In this document: positions 7,759-15,402 of the stretch, one piece after another
How positions within the stretch are numbered: the first letter of the stretch is position 1
Layout of the letters: every line of letters begins with the position of its first letter
NCBI GenBank assembly: GCA_900550105.1
Contig: URQW01000006.1
Location: forward strand, 5,407-69,406
DNA: 64,000 bases
Direction: 5' to 3'
From: an uncultured Pelosinus sp.
GTDB taxonomy: Bacteria; Bacillota; Negativicutes; UMGS1260
The notes under the pieces: model-generated
Told to the model about the DNA's origin: nothing
What the model saw: only the letters and a program-made list of their open reading frames with translations
The model's database searches: none
Program-made: the position numbers and the translations under genes

Positions 7759-7837
7759 ATGGTTTTGATAGTTAGGTTGTATTTTGGATTTTTAGCTGAA
7801 TCCTATAATGGATTATTTAAAAATGGGGGGCGAGACA

Positions 7838-9343
7838 ATGAATCAGAACAAATATTTATTATATATTAATGGCAAGTTTCAGGAAGGCTTCAGCAAGGAA
7901 TGGTTGGAAGTAATCAATCCAGCTGATGAGAGTATAATTGCCTTAGCGGCAAAAGGGATGATCGAAGATGCCGAAGCGGCTGTGGTGGCGGCAAGTGAGG
8001 CTTTCGAAAATAGAAGCTGGAGCGGGCTTACCGTGCAAGAACGTTCTGCCATATTATTAAAAGTTGCTCAGAAAATGACAGAGGGACAGGAGGAACTCCT
8101 TTCGCTGATTATCAAAGATTCAGGCGCAACGCGCTTTAAGGCCAAAGCAGAAGTGGCTCTGGCGATTGGTACAATCAAGTACTATGCCGAACTGATTAGA
8201 ACGCCTTACCAATATGAAGCGGTTTCGCCTGCTGCAAATGGGCGGCAAAGTAGTTACAACTTTATTCAACGCGAGCCTATTGGCGTATGTGCGGGCATTG
8301 TTCCTTGGAATTTCCCCTTGTCGCTGGGCATGTGGAAAATTGCTCCGGCCTTGGCGGCAGGCAATACGGTAGTCATTAAGGCCCCCTCGGAAGCACCTCT
8401 GGCTTTGTTGGCTTTTGCTAAATTTGCTGATGCGGCAGGTGTACCTAAAGGTGTGCTGAATATTCTTGCTGGCTCTGGCCGGGTCATCGGTGAATATTTG
8501 GCAGAGCACCCTAAAGTTGATAAAATTTCCTTTACTGGTTCGACTGCTGTAGGAAAACGAATCATGACTTTAGCTGCTAACTCTAATTTGAAAATTACTA
8601 CCTTAGAGCTGGGCGGAAAATCAGCAAATATTATTCTGGAAGACGCTGACCTTGATGCTGCGATTGATGGTTCTTTATTTGCGACACTGCTTCATAGCGG
8701 ACAAGTTTGTGAATCCGGTACGCGATTGTTAGTGCCGCAGAGCCGCTATGAAGAAATCTTGGTGCGGTTGGCTGAGCGAGCCAAGAACATTAAGATTGGC
8801 GATCCCAGTAAGAACGATGTGGGTATGGGGCCCGTTATTTCTCGCAAACAAAAGGAAAAAATTGAAGAATATATTCAAACAGGCTTGCAGGAAGGCGCCA
8901 GAATCATTTTAGGACAAGAAAAACTCGAAGGGGAGCAGTATCAAAAAGGATTTTGGGTACCCCCTACTATTTTCGCTGATGTTCATAATGATATGACAAT
9001 TGCCAGAGAAGAAATTTTTGGCCCTGTCTTGTCAGTCATTCCTTATCAAACAGAGGCAGAGGCTGTTAAAATTGCCAATGACAGCATTTACGGTTTGGGC
9101 GGCGGTGTATGGTCGCAAGACAAAGGTCATGCCATTGAAGTGGCCCAACAGCTACGTACAGGGACAGTTTGGGTGAATTCCTATCATGTTATGAATCCGA
9201 ATACGCCCTTTGGGGGCTATAAACAGAGTGGGCTTGGCAGGGAGATGGGCGTACCGGGATTGTTAGCCTATACCCAGAGCAAACATATTCATGTTGATTT
9301 AGGTAACGGTAATAAAGATCGGTATAAGTGGCTGCTAGGATAA
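7838..9343 (+). CDS. NAD(P)-dependent aldehyde dehydrogenase
   Basis: A protein of about 501 residues that oxidises an aldehyde to the acid. Family motifs are GVCAGIVPWNFPLSLGMWKI, FTGSTAVGK, the general base Glu257 in LELGGKSANI and the catalytic Cys291 in GQVCESGTR. The 34-residue Glu-Cys spacing is canonical. The start is ATG 7838, seven bases after GGGGGG. The longer frame from 7808 lacks a ribosome site. With the OYE and TetR genes it could form a detoxification set for reactive carbonyls (inference). A long terminator hairpin follows. Substrate specificity cannot be read from the sequence. Confidence 0.95.
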   Translation: MNQNKYLLYINGKFQEGFSKEWLEVINPADESIIALAAKGMIEDAEAAVVAASEAFENRSWSGLTVQERSAILLKVAQKMTEGQEELLSLIIKDSGATRFKAKAEVALAIGTIKYYAELIRTPYQYEAVSPAANGRQSSYNFIQREPIGVCAGIVPWNFPLSLGMWKIAPALAAGNTVVIKAPSEAPLALLAFAKFADAAGVPKGVLNILAGSGRVIGEYLAEHPKVDKISFTGSTAVGKRIMTLAANSNLKITTLELGGKSANIILEDADLDAAIDGSLFATLLHSGQVCESGTRLLVPQSRYEEILVRLAERAKNIKIGDPSKNDVGMGPVISRKQKEKIEEYIQTGLQEGARIILGQEKLEGEQYQKGFWVPPTIFADVHNDMTIAREEIFGPVLSVIPYQTEAEAVKIANDSIYGLGGGVWSQDKGHAIEVAQQLRTGTVWVNSYHVMNPNTPFGGYKQSGLGREMGVPGLLAYTQSKHIHVDLGNGNKDRYKWLLG

Positions 9344-9387
9344 AGCAACTGTTACGTAATTATAATAAAGAAAAATGATGATAAGTT

Positions 9388-9462
9388 AAGTGTTCCGTAA
9401 AAGTTAGCTGTGTTTGGGGCGATTGTACCTGAACACACTGGCTTAATGGAACACTTTTTATT
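9388..9462 (+). terminator. Long terminator hairpin after the aldehyde dehydrogenase
   Basis: AAGTGTTCC (9388-9396) pairs with GGAACACTT (9448-9456), with an inner CTGTGTT/AACACAC arm, then a T-rich tail. It separates the cargo from the recombination module. Confidence 0.75.
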
Positions 9463-9474
9463 TTGTCTTTAGCG

Positions 9475-9504
9475 GTAATAATTATTGACCTTGAAAAGTA
9501 CAAT
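9475..9504 (+). promoter_or_regulatory. Candidate SigE promoter of the recombination module
   Basis: GTAATAAT (9475-9482) matches 6 of 8 of the sigma-E -35 pattern GKCATATT. AGTACAAT (9497-9504) matches 6 of 8 of the -10 CATACAAT. The spacer is 14 bases. Transcription would start just before the ribosome site at 9528. No good sigma-A pair with proper spacing was seen here. Mother-cell control is inference. Confidence 0.42.
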
Positions 9505-9541
9505 GTAAGGGATCAGATATAGCGATCAAGGAGGGGCCACG

Positions 9542-9697
9542 ATGAGTCTAAATATGCGATTTATTAACCCTAACACAGTCGAGAATGTGGACAAGCATTT
9601 ACCTAAAATCTTAGCCGAGGCGCTAATCAACAAAATTACCAAGGAAATAGAGACAGCATCAAACTCTGAGGACAGTAAACAAGTCCATCATTCTTAG
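9542..9697 (+). CDS. 51-residue protein upstream of the recombinase (candidate directionality factor)
   Basis: A small ORF starting at ATG 9542, seven bases after a perfect AAGGAGG (9528-9534), and ending at TAG 9697. The product starts MSLNMRFINPNTVENVDKH, continues LPKILAEALINKITKEIE and ends in a polar tail. It is mainly helical and acidic-basic mixed, without a membrane segment. I do not recognise its family with certainty. Its position 57 bases before the serine recombinase and behind the same candidate promoter suggests an accessory role. Small proteins of this size act as excision directionality factors for SPbeta and C. difficile skin. That function is inference only. Confidence 0.7.
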   Translation: MSLNMRFINPNTVENVDKHLPKILAEALINKITKEIETASNSEDSKQVHHS

Positions 9698-9754
9698 CCG
9701 CGGCAGTTTTTTTATTACCGCGAAAGATTACTCTACTGAGGGGGGAAGCGCCGC

Positions 9755-11281
9755 ATGGAAGAGGCGAGGGGGCTTGTAAGAAGGATGGCTGCTTATTGTC
9801 GAGTCTCTACGGAGAAAGAAGATCAATTAATGAGCCTACAGATGCAGCGGGATTTTTTTACGGAATATGCCCAAAAAGAAGGAATGAAGCTCGTAGAAGT
9901 GTATGCTGATGAAGGCATAAGCGGCACGAAGTTGAAAAATAGAAAAGACTTCAGGCGGCTGATGTATGATGCGCAGCAGCAGAAATTTGACTGTGTTTAC
10001 GTCAAAGATGTATCAAGAATGGCCCGCAATGTGGTAGATTTCCTTCAGAGTATACGAAAATTGAAAGCGTTAAATATTGACTGCCGCTTTGTAACTGCCA
10101 ATATGTCCAGTAATGACGGCGAGCTCACTCTAACCATTTTGGCAGCCGTAGCACAGGAGGAATCAGCCAATCTGTCTAAGCGCGTTAAATTTGGGAAAAA
10201 ACGTAATGCTGCACGAGGCCGCGTGCCGAATTTAGTTTATGGTTATGACAAGACCTGTGGCCAGTATTTTGATTTGACCATCAATACCTATGAAGCCCAA
10301 GTGGTCAAACGAATTTTCCATTATTATGTCTATGAGCGGCAAGGAACCTATAAAATTGCGCAACGGTTAAATCAAGAAGGGGTCCTAACAAAGCGGCAGT
10401 GCCGCTGGTCACAACAGGCCATATCCACTATATTGACGAACCCGTTGTATATTGGCAAGGTCATTAATGGCAAAGAATCTATTAAAGATTTCTTGACTGG
10501 GAAAAGGATTAAAAATGAAGTGGACAAGCAATATATCGTTGACAAGCCAGCCTTGGCTATTATTGAGCAAGATATGTTCGATAAGGCGCAAGCTTTGCTG
10601 GCTGAACGCACAGCGATGTTTCGACTGACGAAAACTCGTCAATCCAATAAATACTGCTTCAGTACCCTAATTCATTGCAGCGATTGTGGCTATAGTTTTA
10701 GACGAATTTATCGAAAATGGCTTAAGGAGTATGTCCGTTGGGGTTGTGGTGGTCGTAATGTGAACGGCAAGGAGTTTTGTCATAATCATACGACGATTGA
10801 TGAGCGGGAACTGTTAGCGGCAATCAAGAACTATTTGAGTAGGCTCATCTCATCGCCAGATAAACTGCTTAAACAGACGTTGGCTGAATTTAATAAGAAA
10901 TATAAGCCGAGCACACAGGACGTTTCTCACGATTTTATTATGAGTGAACTGACAAGACTTAAAAAAGCAAAAGCGAAACAACGCCAAATGTTTGAAGTAG
11001 ACGCCATAAGTCTGGAAGAGCTAAAAGGACGAACTGCTGAATTAAATACTGCGATTGCTGTCTATGAAGAGAAACTGACATCAATGAAAGATAATACAGC
11101 TGGATTGAGTTCGGTGGAGATTAAGATAAAAAATTATTGCAGCAGTATACAAAGTCTCTTGGCAGCTGATTTGTTTGATAATGCTATGTTAAAGAACCTT
11201 ATTGATAAAATAGTTGTAACAGTAGAAGGAGAAATACAAGTTTTCTTAAAATTGTTTTCTGAGTTGCAAATCAGCCAATGA
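9755..11281 (+). CDS. Large serine site-specific recombinase of the spoIIID element
   Basis: A 508-residue recombinase. The catalytic resolvase-type domain (about residues 9-155) has the nucleophile Ser18 in YCRVSTEKE. It also has the DEGISGTKLKNRKDFRRL and YVKDVSRMARN segments and the helix-E region LAAVAQEESANLSKRV. It is followed by a recombinase domain (about 170-275), a zinc ribbon (about 300-345: CSDCGYSF, then GCGGRN and FCHNH) and a coiled coil (about 390-450). The order and size match SpoIVCA of skin and TnpX-type enzymes. The start is ATG 9755 behind GGGGGG. It ends 87 bases before the attR core, with its own terminator between, so it is very likely the enzyme that excises the element. 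Confidence 0.95.
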   Translation: MEEARGLVRRMAAYCRVSTEKEDQLMSLQMQRDFFTEYAQKEGMKLVEVYADEGISGTKLKNRKDFRRLMYDAQQQKFDCVYVKDVSRMARNVVDFLQSIRKLKALNIDCRFVTANMSSNDGELTLTILAAVAQEESANLSKRVKFGKKRNAARGRVPNLVYGYDKTCGQYFDLTINTYEAQVVKRIFHYYVYERQGTYKIAQRLNQEGVLTKRQCRWSQQAISTILTNPLYIGKVINGKESIKDFLTGKRIKNEVDKQYIVDKPALAIIEQDMFDKAQALLAERTAMFRLTKTRQSNKYCFSTLIHCSDCGYSFRRIYRKWLKEYVRWGCGGRNVNGKEFCHNHTTIDERELLAAIKNYLSRLISSPDKLLKQTLAEFNKKYKPSTQDVSHDFIMSELTRLKKAKAKQRQMFEVDAISLEELKGRTAELNTAIAVYEEKLTSMKDNTAGLSSVEIKIKNYCSSIQSLLAADLFDNAMLKNLIDKIVVTVEGEIQVFLKLFSELQISQ

Positions 11282-11303
11282 GCTGAAAGATCGTAAACTA
11301 CTG

Positions 11304-11346
11304 CGGATTGCCGAGAGGAAAAGGCAGTCCGTATTCTTTTTTTTGT
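11304..11346 (+). terminator. Terminator of the recombinase gene
   Basis: CGGATTGCC (11304-11312) pairs with GGCAGTCCG (11323-11331) with one G:T. A T-rich run follows to 11346. It lies inside the element next to attR and would insulate the 3' half of spoIIID. Confidence 0.75.
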
Positions 11347-11364
11347 TTTGGTAATTCTTTCCAC

Positions 11365-11371
11365 AAGGATA
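11365..11371 (+). other. Right attachment site (attR) of the spoIIID element
   Basis: AAGGATA marks where SpoIIID homology resumes. GATA at 11368-11371 is shared with attL. Codon phase is the same on both sides (GAT = Asp40), so exchange here keeps the reading frame. Confidence 0.72.
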
Positions 11372-11520
11372 TGATTGAACGGTTGCCGCTGTTGAATAAA
11401 CCATTGGCAGTTAAAGTGCGGACGGTATTAGAACTGAATAAAGCGGAAAGGCATATTCGTGGCGGCGAAGCGACGCGAAAAAAATATCAATCTACGAAAG
11501 AAATCTGCGAAAAGTCCTAG
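11368..11520 (+). CDS. spoIIID: SpoIIID, 3' half (interrupted gene)
   Basis: Forty-nine SpoIIID residues follow the shared Asp codon: MIERLPLLNKPLAVKVRTVL, then ELNKAERHIRGGEATRKKY and a short tail. The strongly conserved family motif H-[IL]-RGGEAT-x-x-KY is present. There is no ribosome site or start at the homology boundary. An artificial longer frame runs back to 11308 through element DNA. Joined to residues 1-40 it gives an 89-residue protein, the usual size. It is followed by mbl as in Bacillus, which confirms that the locus is the native spoIIID. Confidence 0.93.
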   Translation, partial: DMIERLPLLNKPLAVKVRTVLELNKAERHIRGGEATRKKYQSTKEICEKS

Positions 11521-11641
11521 GAAAAGGGGCCTTAAAATAAAGGTATTTCGCAAAAGTTGTAGAAATAAAGTAACACTTATGTATCTATAGCGCGAATCGC
11601 CGTACGGTACAAGCAGTGAAGAAGACGAGAGGGGTAAAAGC

Positions 11642-12670
11642 ATGTTTGGAATGTCAATGGATGTTGGCGTTGATTTAGGGACTGCCAATGTTTTGGTTTA
11701 CATAAAGGGAAAAGGAATCGTATTACGAGAGCCTTCCGTTGTGGCAATTGATCGGGATACGAATAAGGTTTTGGCAATTGGCGAGGAAGCTCGCCGAATG
11801 TTAGGCAGAACGCCAGGCAATATTATTGCGATTCGTCCGCTTAGAGAAGGCGTCATCGCTGATTATGATACGACGGAAAGCATGCTTCGCCATTTTATCC
11901 AAAAAGTAGCAGGCAAAAGCAGCTTTTTTAAACCTCGTATTATGATTTGTATTCCTTCTGGCGTAACGACGGTAGAAAAACGGGCTGTACTCGAAGCTTC
12001 GATGCAGGCTGGCGCTCGTAAAACTTTTTTAATTGAAGAGCCGCTAGCTGCTGCCATGGGAGCTGGTCTTGATATTGCCGAGCCTTGCGGTTCCATGGTT
12101 GTTGATATTGGCGGCGGTACGACCGATGTTGCAGTACTAAGCTTGGGCGGTATTGTTGTTAGTGAATCGCTTCGCATTGGCGGCGATAAATTTGATGAAG
12201 CTTTAGTGCGGTATGTGAAAAAAGAATATAATATTATGATTGGCGAACGGACTGCTGAAGAGATCAAAGTCAATATTGGCACGGCCTTTCCGACCGGACG
12301 CGATGAAACGATGGAAATTCGTGGACGCGATCTGGTCTCTGGTCTGCCGAAAACGATGCGGATTTCTTCGGCGGAAACGCGCGAAGCTCTTTCCGAATCG
12401 GTATCACTCATTGTTCATTGTGTCAAATCTGTGTTAGAAGTGACTCCGCCAGAACTCGCGGCTGATATTATGGACCGCGGCATTGTTATGACAGGCGGCG
12501 GTTCTTTACTCTTTGGGTTGGACAAGCTGATTAACCAGGAAACAGGAATTCCTACTTACTTAGCAGAAGACCCTCTCTCTTGTGTTGCGCTAGGTACTGG
12601 TAAAGCCTTAGATTCATTGGAAACTATTCAAGATAGTTTAACAACGCTGAAAAAAGGCGGTATCGCTTAA
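11642..12670 (+). CDS. mbl: MreB/Mbl rod-shape actin homologue
   Basis: A 342-residue bacterial actin that guides lateral cell-wall synthesis at the inner membrane. The start is ATG 11642 after GAGGGG. The phosphate-1 motif is VDLGTANVLVY. The phosphate-2 motif is VVDIGGGTTDVAVLSLGGI. The adenosine loop is MTGGGSLLFGLDKLI. Length and motifs are those of the MreB family. The spoIIID-mbl-flhO order identifies it as Mbl and not MreB of the mreBCD operon (inference from synteny). Confidence 0.93.
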   Translation: MFGMSMDVGVDLGTANVLVYIKGKGIVLREPSVVAIDRDTNKVLAIGEEARRMLGRTPGNIIAIRPLREGVIADYDTTESMLRHFIQKVAGKSSFFKPRIMICIPSGVTTVEKRAVLEASMQAGARKTFLIEEPLAAAMGAGLDIAEPCGSMVVDIGGGTTDVAVLSLGGIVVSESLRIGGDKFDEALVRYVKKEYNIMIGERTAEEIKVNIGTAFPTGRDETMEIRGRDLVSGLPKTMRISSAETREALSESVSLIVHCVKSVLEVTPPELAADIMDRGIVMTGGGSLLFGLDKLINQETGIPTYLAEDPLSCVALGTGKALDSLETIQDSLTTLKKGGIA

Positions 12671-12672
12671 AG

Positions 12673-12743
12673 AAAGCTATCAAAAGCTATCAAAAGCTAT
12701 CAGAAAAAATCCCTGACTGCGTGCATTTTGCGGCGCAGTCAGG
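12673..12743 (+). repeat. Triple 10-bp direct repeat plus hairpin before the rod genes
   Basis: AAAGCTATCA occurs three times without change (12673-12702). It is followed by a 10-bp stem CCTGACTGCG/CGCAGTCAGG (12712-12721 with 12734-12743) lacking a T tail. The hairpin ends eight bases before the flhO ribosome site. The function is unknown. Confidence 0.6.
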
Positions 12744-12767
12744 CAGAGAAAAAAGGAGTTGGGATTT

Positions 12768-13520
12768 TTGCTACGAGGCATTTATACAGCGGCGGCAGGC
12801 ATGGTTTCCGAAGGTTTGCGCAATGATGCGATAGCCAATAATCTCGCGAATGTGAATACGACAGGGTATAAGCGGGATGTTACTGTAACGAAAGATTTTG
12901 CTACATTCCTAATAGAACGAACTGGCAAAGACGGTTCGGGCGCTGCGCCAATCGGTGGTATGGGCTATGGTGATGTAGTCAATGAAATCGCTACGATTTA
13001 TACGAATGGCCAATTACAGCCAACTGGAAATCCTCTAGACCTGGCAGTGCAAGGCAGTGGCTACTTTGCGGTACAAACACCAAACGGCGTACGTTATACT
13101 CGTGATGGCGCTTTCTTTCGCAGTGGTCGCGGTCAACTGGTAACTGCTGATGGCTATCAGGTGCTTGGTACCAACAATCGTCCGATTACTCTGCCTGATG
13201 GGACAGCATCAATTAGTTCTGATGGTCGCGTTACCGTGGCAGGTCAGCCGACCGGTCAATTGCAACTTGTAGAATTTGGTAATGATAGAAGTGTATTGCG
13301 GAAAGAAGGCAGCAATTTATTTTCTACGACAAATGAAGCCCAACCAAGACGAGCTACAGGGACGGTGCAGCAAGGATCTTTAGAACGGTCTAACGTCAAT
13401 GTTATTTCAGAAATGGTAAATATGATTTCTGGGTATCGTTCTTATGAGATGAGCGGCAAAATGGTACAATCCCAGGACAGTTTGCTTGACAAAGCAGTGA
13501 ATGAAGTAGGCCGTGTATAA
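12768..13520 (+). CDS. flhO: Flagellar distal/proximal rod protein (FlhO/FlgF type)
   Basis: A rod/hook family protein of about 250 residues. The start is taken as TTG 12768, giving MLRGIYTAAAGM, the canonical family N-terminus, ten bases after AAAGGAG. The in-frame TTG at 12759 is too close to that site. Marks are NNLANVNTTGYKRD, the central LDLAVQGSGYFAVQTPNG and the C-terminal EMVNMISGYRSYEMSGKMVQ. The protein is exported by the flagellar type III apparatus and forms part of the rod. It follows mbl, as flhO does in Bacillus. Confidence 0.92.
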   Translation: MLRGIYTAAAGMVSEGLRNDAIANNLANVNTTGYKRDVTVTKDFATFLIERTGKDGSGAAPIGGMGYGDVVNEIATIYTNGQLQPTGNPLDLAVQGSGYFAVQTPNGVRYTRDGAFFRSGRGQLVTADGYQVLGTNNRPITLPDGTASISSDGRVTVAGQPTGQLQLVEFGNDRSVLRKEGSNLFSTTNEAQPRRATGTVQQGSLERSNVNVISEMVNMISGYRSYEMSGKMVQSQDSLLDKAVNEVGRV

Positions 13521-13617
13521 AGGGAAAGATCATAAGCGGCCGGACCGCTTTGCGGAAGCTGCTTCCTGCTGAACGAATGAGGCAGGTCTATATAAACGAC
13601 GAGGGGGATAATTCATT

Positions 13618-14406
13618 ATGATGAGAGCTTTATGGACAGCCGGAACAGGCATGACGGCGCAGCAAGCCAATATTGATGTGATTTCAAATAACCTTGCCAA
13701 CGTAAATACGACCGGTTTTAAAAAAAGCCGGACTGATTTTCAGGATCTTATGTACCAGACGTTAAGAGAGCCTGGGGTTGCTACAGGACCTGACACGACT
13801 GTACCGTCGGGAATTCAGATGGGCAGTGGCGTAAAACAAGTGGCGACGCAGAAAATTTATTTAGAAGGTTCGGCGCTCCAGACTGGTAACCAGTATGATA
13901 TGATGATTGAAGGCGATGGCTTTTTCCAGATCGATATGCCTGATGGTACTACTGCCTATACCCGTGACGGTAGTTTTAAATTGGATTCACAGGGAAGAAT
14001 TGTTACGTCTGACGGCTATCCCTTGCAAAATGTCAGCGCAGTGCCTTCAACGGCGACGAGCGTTAGCGTTTCCTCAGACGGAAGAGTATCGGCTACGGTT
14101 CCTGGCCAAACGGCGGCGCAGGATTTGGGGCAGTTGCAACTGGCGCGATTTATCAATCCAGCCGGTTTAAGTGCGATTGGCCGTAATTTACTTGTCGAAA
14201 CATCTGCTTCTGGTCAAGCTGTCGGTTCTAATCCAGGTGTTGATGGGGCAGGTACGATTCAACAGAAGTTTTTGGAAACTTCCAATGTGCAGGTTGTCGA
14301 AGAAATGGTCAATATGATTACAGCACAGCGGGCTTATGAAATTAATTCCAAAGCGATTCAGACGTCAGATTCCATGTTGGAACAAGCGGCTAATTTAAAA
14401 CGTTAA
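13618..14406 (+). CDS. flgG: Flagellar distal rod protein FlgG (FlhP)
   Basis: A 262-residue rod protein starting MMRALWTAGTGMTAQQANID at ATG 13618 behind GAGGGGG. N-terminal SNNLANVNTTGFKKSR and C-terminal LETSNVQVVEEMVNMITAQR are FlgG hallmarks. FlgG forms the long distal rod that crosses to the hook. The P- and L-ring genes follow it immediately, so here the rod spans peptidoglycan and outer membrane. It ends one base before flgA begins. Confidence 0.95.
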   Translation: MMRALWTAGTGMTAQQANIDVISNNLANVNTTGFKKSRTDFQDLMYQTLREPGVATGPDTTVPSGIQMGSGVKQVATQKIYLEGSALQTGNQYDMMIEGDGFFQIDMPDGTTAYTRDGSFKLDSQGRIVTSDGYPLQNVSAVPSTATSVSVSSDGRVSATVPGQTAAQDLGQLQLARFINPAGLSAIGRNLLVETSASGQAVGSNPGVDGAGTIQQKFLETSNVQVVEEMVNMITAQRAYEINSKAIQTSDSMLEQAANLKR

Positions 14407-14407
14407 G

Positions 14408-15376
14408 ATGAAAATCTATAAAGCCCTTCTTGTCTGGATTGTTCTTGTTTTGTACTCGCTGTGTTTTTCAGCTGTGCTTTGGGCTGCACCAGTTACGATT
14501 GTGATGGCGCCGGAGATCACGGTGTCAGGCGGTGTGTTGTACTTAGGCGATATTGCCACAATTACTGGTGACAGCGAGCGTGCTGCGACTTTAAGCCGCT
14601 GTAAAATTGGTACGGCGGCGCAGCCTGGATTTGCGACGATTTTAACGCCGGAATTACTTAGGATGCGTTTAGCGGGAGCCTGGGCAGATTTAAGCGATAT
14701 TGATTGGCAAGTGCCTGATAGTGTAAGAATTACTACGTCGGCGCAAACTATTCCCGAAGCTGTTTTGCTGGAACAGGCGCAGCAAGCGGTTAAAAGCAAA
14801 ACGGTAGGTCTCGATTGCGAAATAAAGCCTTTGGGAGGCGCCGATCTTTTAGCGCCAATAGGGCAAGTTTCCTATGACGTTCGATTTCCTTCGGGCATTC
14901 ATTTTATCGGACCTGTTACAGCGCTTGTAGCTGTTTCTGTAGATCATAAGCCCTATCGTCAAGTCACAGTGAAACTAGATGTAAATCTTTTTAAAAATGT
15001 TGTTACGACGGTGCGGCCATTGCAAAATGGTGATATGATTTCTGCTAGCGATATTCAGTTAGAACGTCGCGAAATCGGCCATTCTAGCGGCTTTTTTTCA
15101 GAGCTTAGTCAGGCTGAAGGGATGGTGCTGAAGCGGCCAGTAGCGGCAGGGACGATGTTACAAAGTTCTTTTATGGCGATGCCGCAGGTTATAAAACGCG
15201 GCAGTCTCTTGTCGCTTGTTGCTAGAATCGGTTCGATTGAAGTGGCGACGACAGGCCAAGCCATGGAGAACGGCAGTATAAATCAAATCATTAAAGTGCA
15301 AAATTTAAAATCAAAAAAAGTTGTTTCGGCAAAAGTAATTGATGCCAACACGGCAGAGGTCTTTACAAGACCTTAG
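14408..15376 (+). CDS. flgA: Flagella basal-body P-ring formation chaperone FlgA
   Basis: A 322-residue periplasmic protein with a signal peptide (about residues 1-27, ending VLWAAP). The C-terminal SAF-type region includes TTVRPLQNGDMISASDIQLE and then AAGTMLQ, and ends with VKVQNLKSKKVVSAKVIDAN-like strands. FlgA helps FlgI assemble into the P-ring. It is longer than E. coli FlgA (about 219) because of an extended N-terminal domain, which is usual in firmicute-related diderms. It starts at ATG 14408, right after the flgG stop. Confidence 0.9.
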   Translation: MKIYKALLVWIVLVLYSLCFSAVLWAAPVTIVMAPEITVSGGVLYLGDIATITGDSERAATLSRCKIGTAAQPGFATILTPELLRMRLAGAWADLSDIDWQVPDSVRITTSAQTIPEAVLLEQAQQAVKSKTVGLDCEIKPLGGADLLAPIGQVSYDVRFPSGIHFIGPVTALVAVSVDHKPYRQVTVKLDVNLFKNVVTTVRPLQNGDMISASDIQLERREIGHSSGFFSELSQAEGMVLKRPVAAGTMLQSSFMAMPQVIKRGSLLSLVARIGSIEVATTGQAMENGSINQIIKVQNLKSKKVVSAKVIDANTAEVFTRP

Positions 15377-15402
15377 GCCAACATCGGAAAGGAGAATCTG
15401 CC

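Larger units (their letters stand above)
3943..11367 (+). mobile_element. Skin-like intervening element inside spoIIID
   Basis: About 7425 bp separate codon 40 of spoIIID from the rest of the gene. The shared bases are GATA at 3943-3946 and 11368-11371. Deleting one GATA plus the interval restores one 89-residue frame reading STIQKD-MIERLPLL across the join. The interval holds a chemoreceptor, an OYE/TetR/ALDH group, a 51-residue ORF and a serine recombinase adjacent to the right boundary. There are no phage structural genes. Organisation and target type resemble the Bacillus and C. difficile skin elements in sigK, where a serine recombinase excises the DNA in the mother cell. Excision during sporulation here is inference. 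A permanent disruption with loss of sporulation is the alternative. Confidence 0.9.

Noticed and set aside
11341..11351. GTTTTGG at both element borders as a longer att repeat
   Set aside because: It lies 25 bases before GATA on the left but 16 bases before it on the right, so it cannot be a colinear core and is likely chance.
3943..11367. Prophage or conjugative transposon
   Set aside because: No capsid, tail, lysis, relaxase or replication genes. Only cargo plus a recombinase module.
11863..12411. A 182-residue minus-strand ORF
   Set aside because: Antisense shadow of mbl with no start context.
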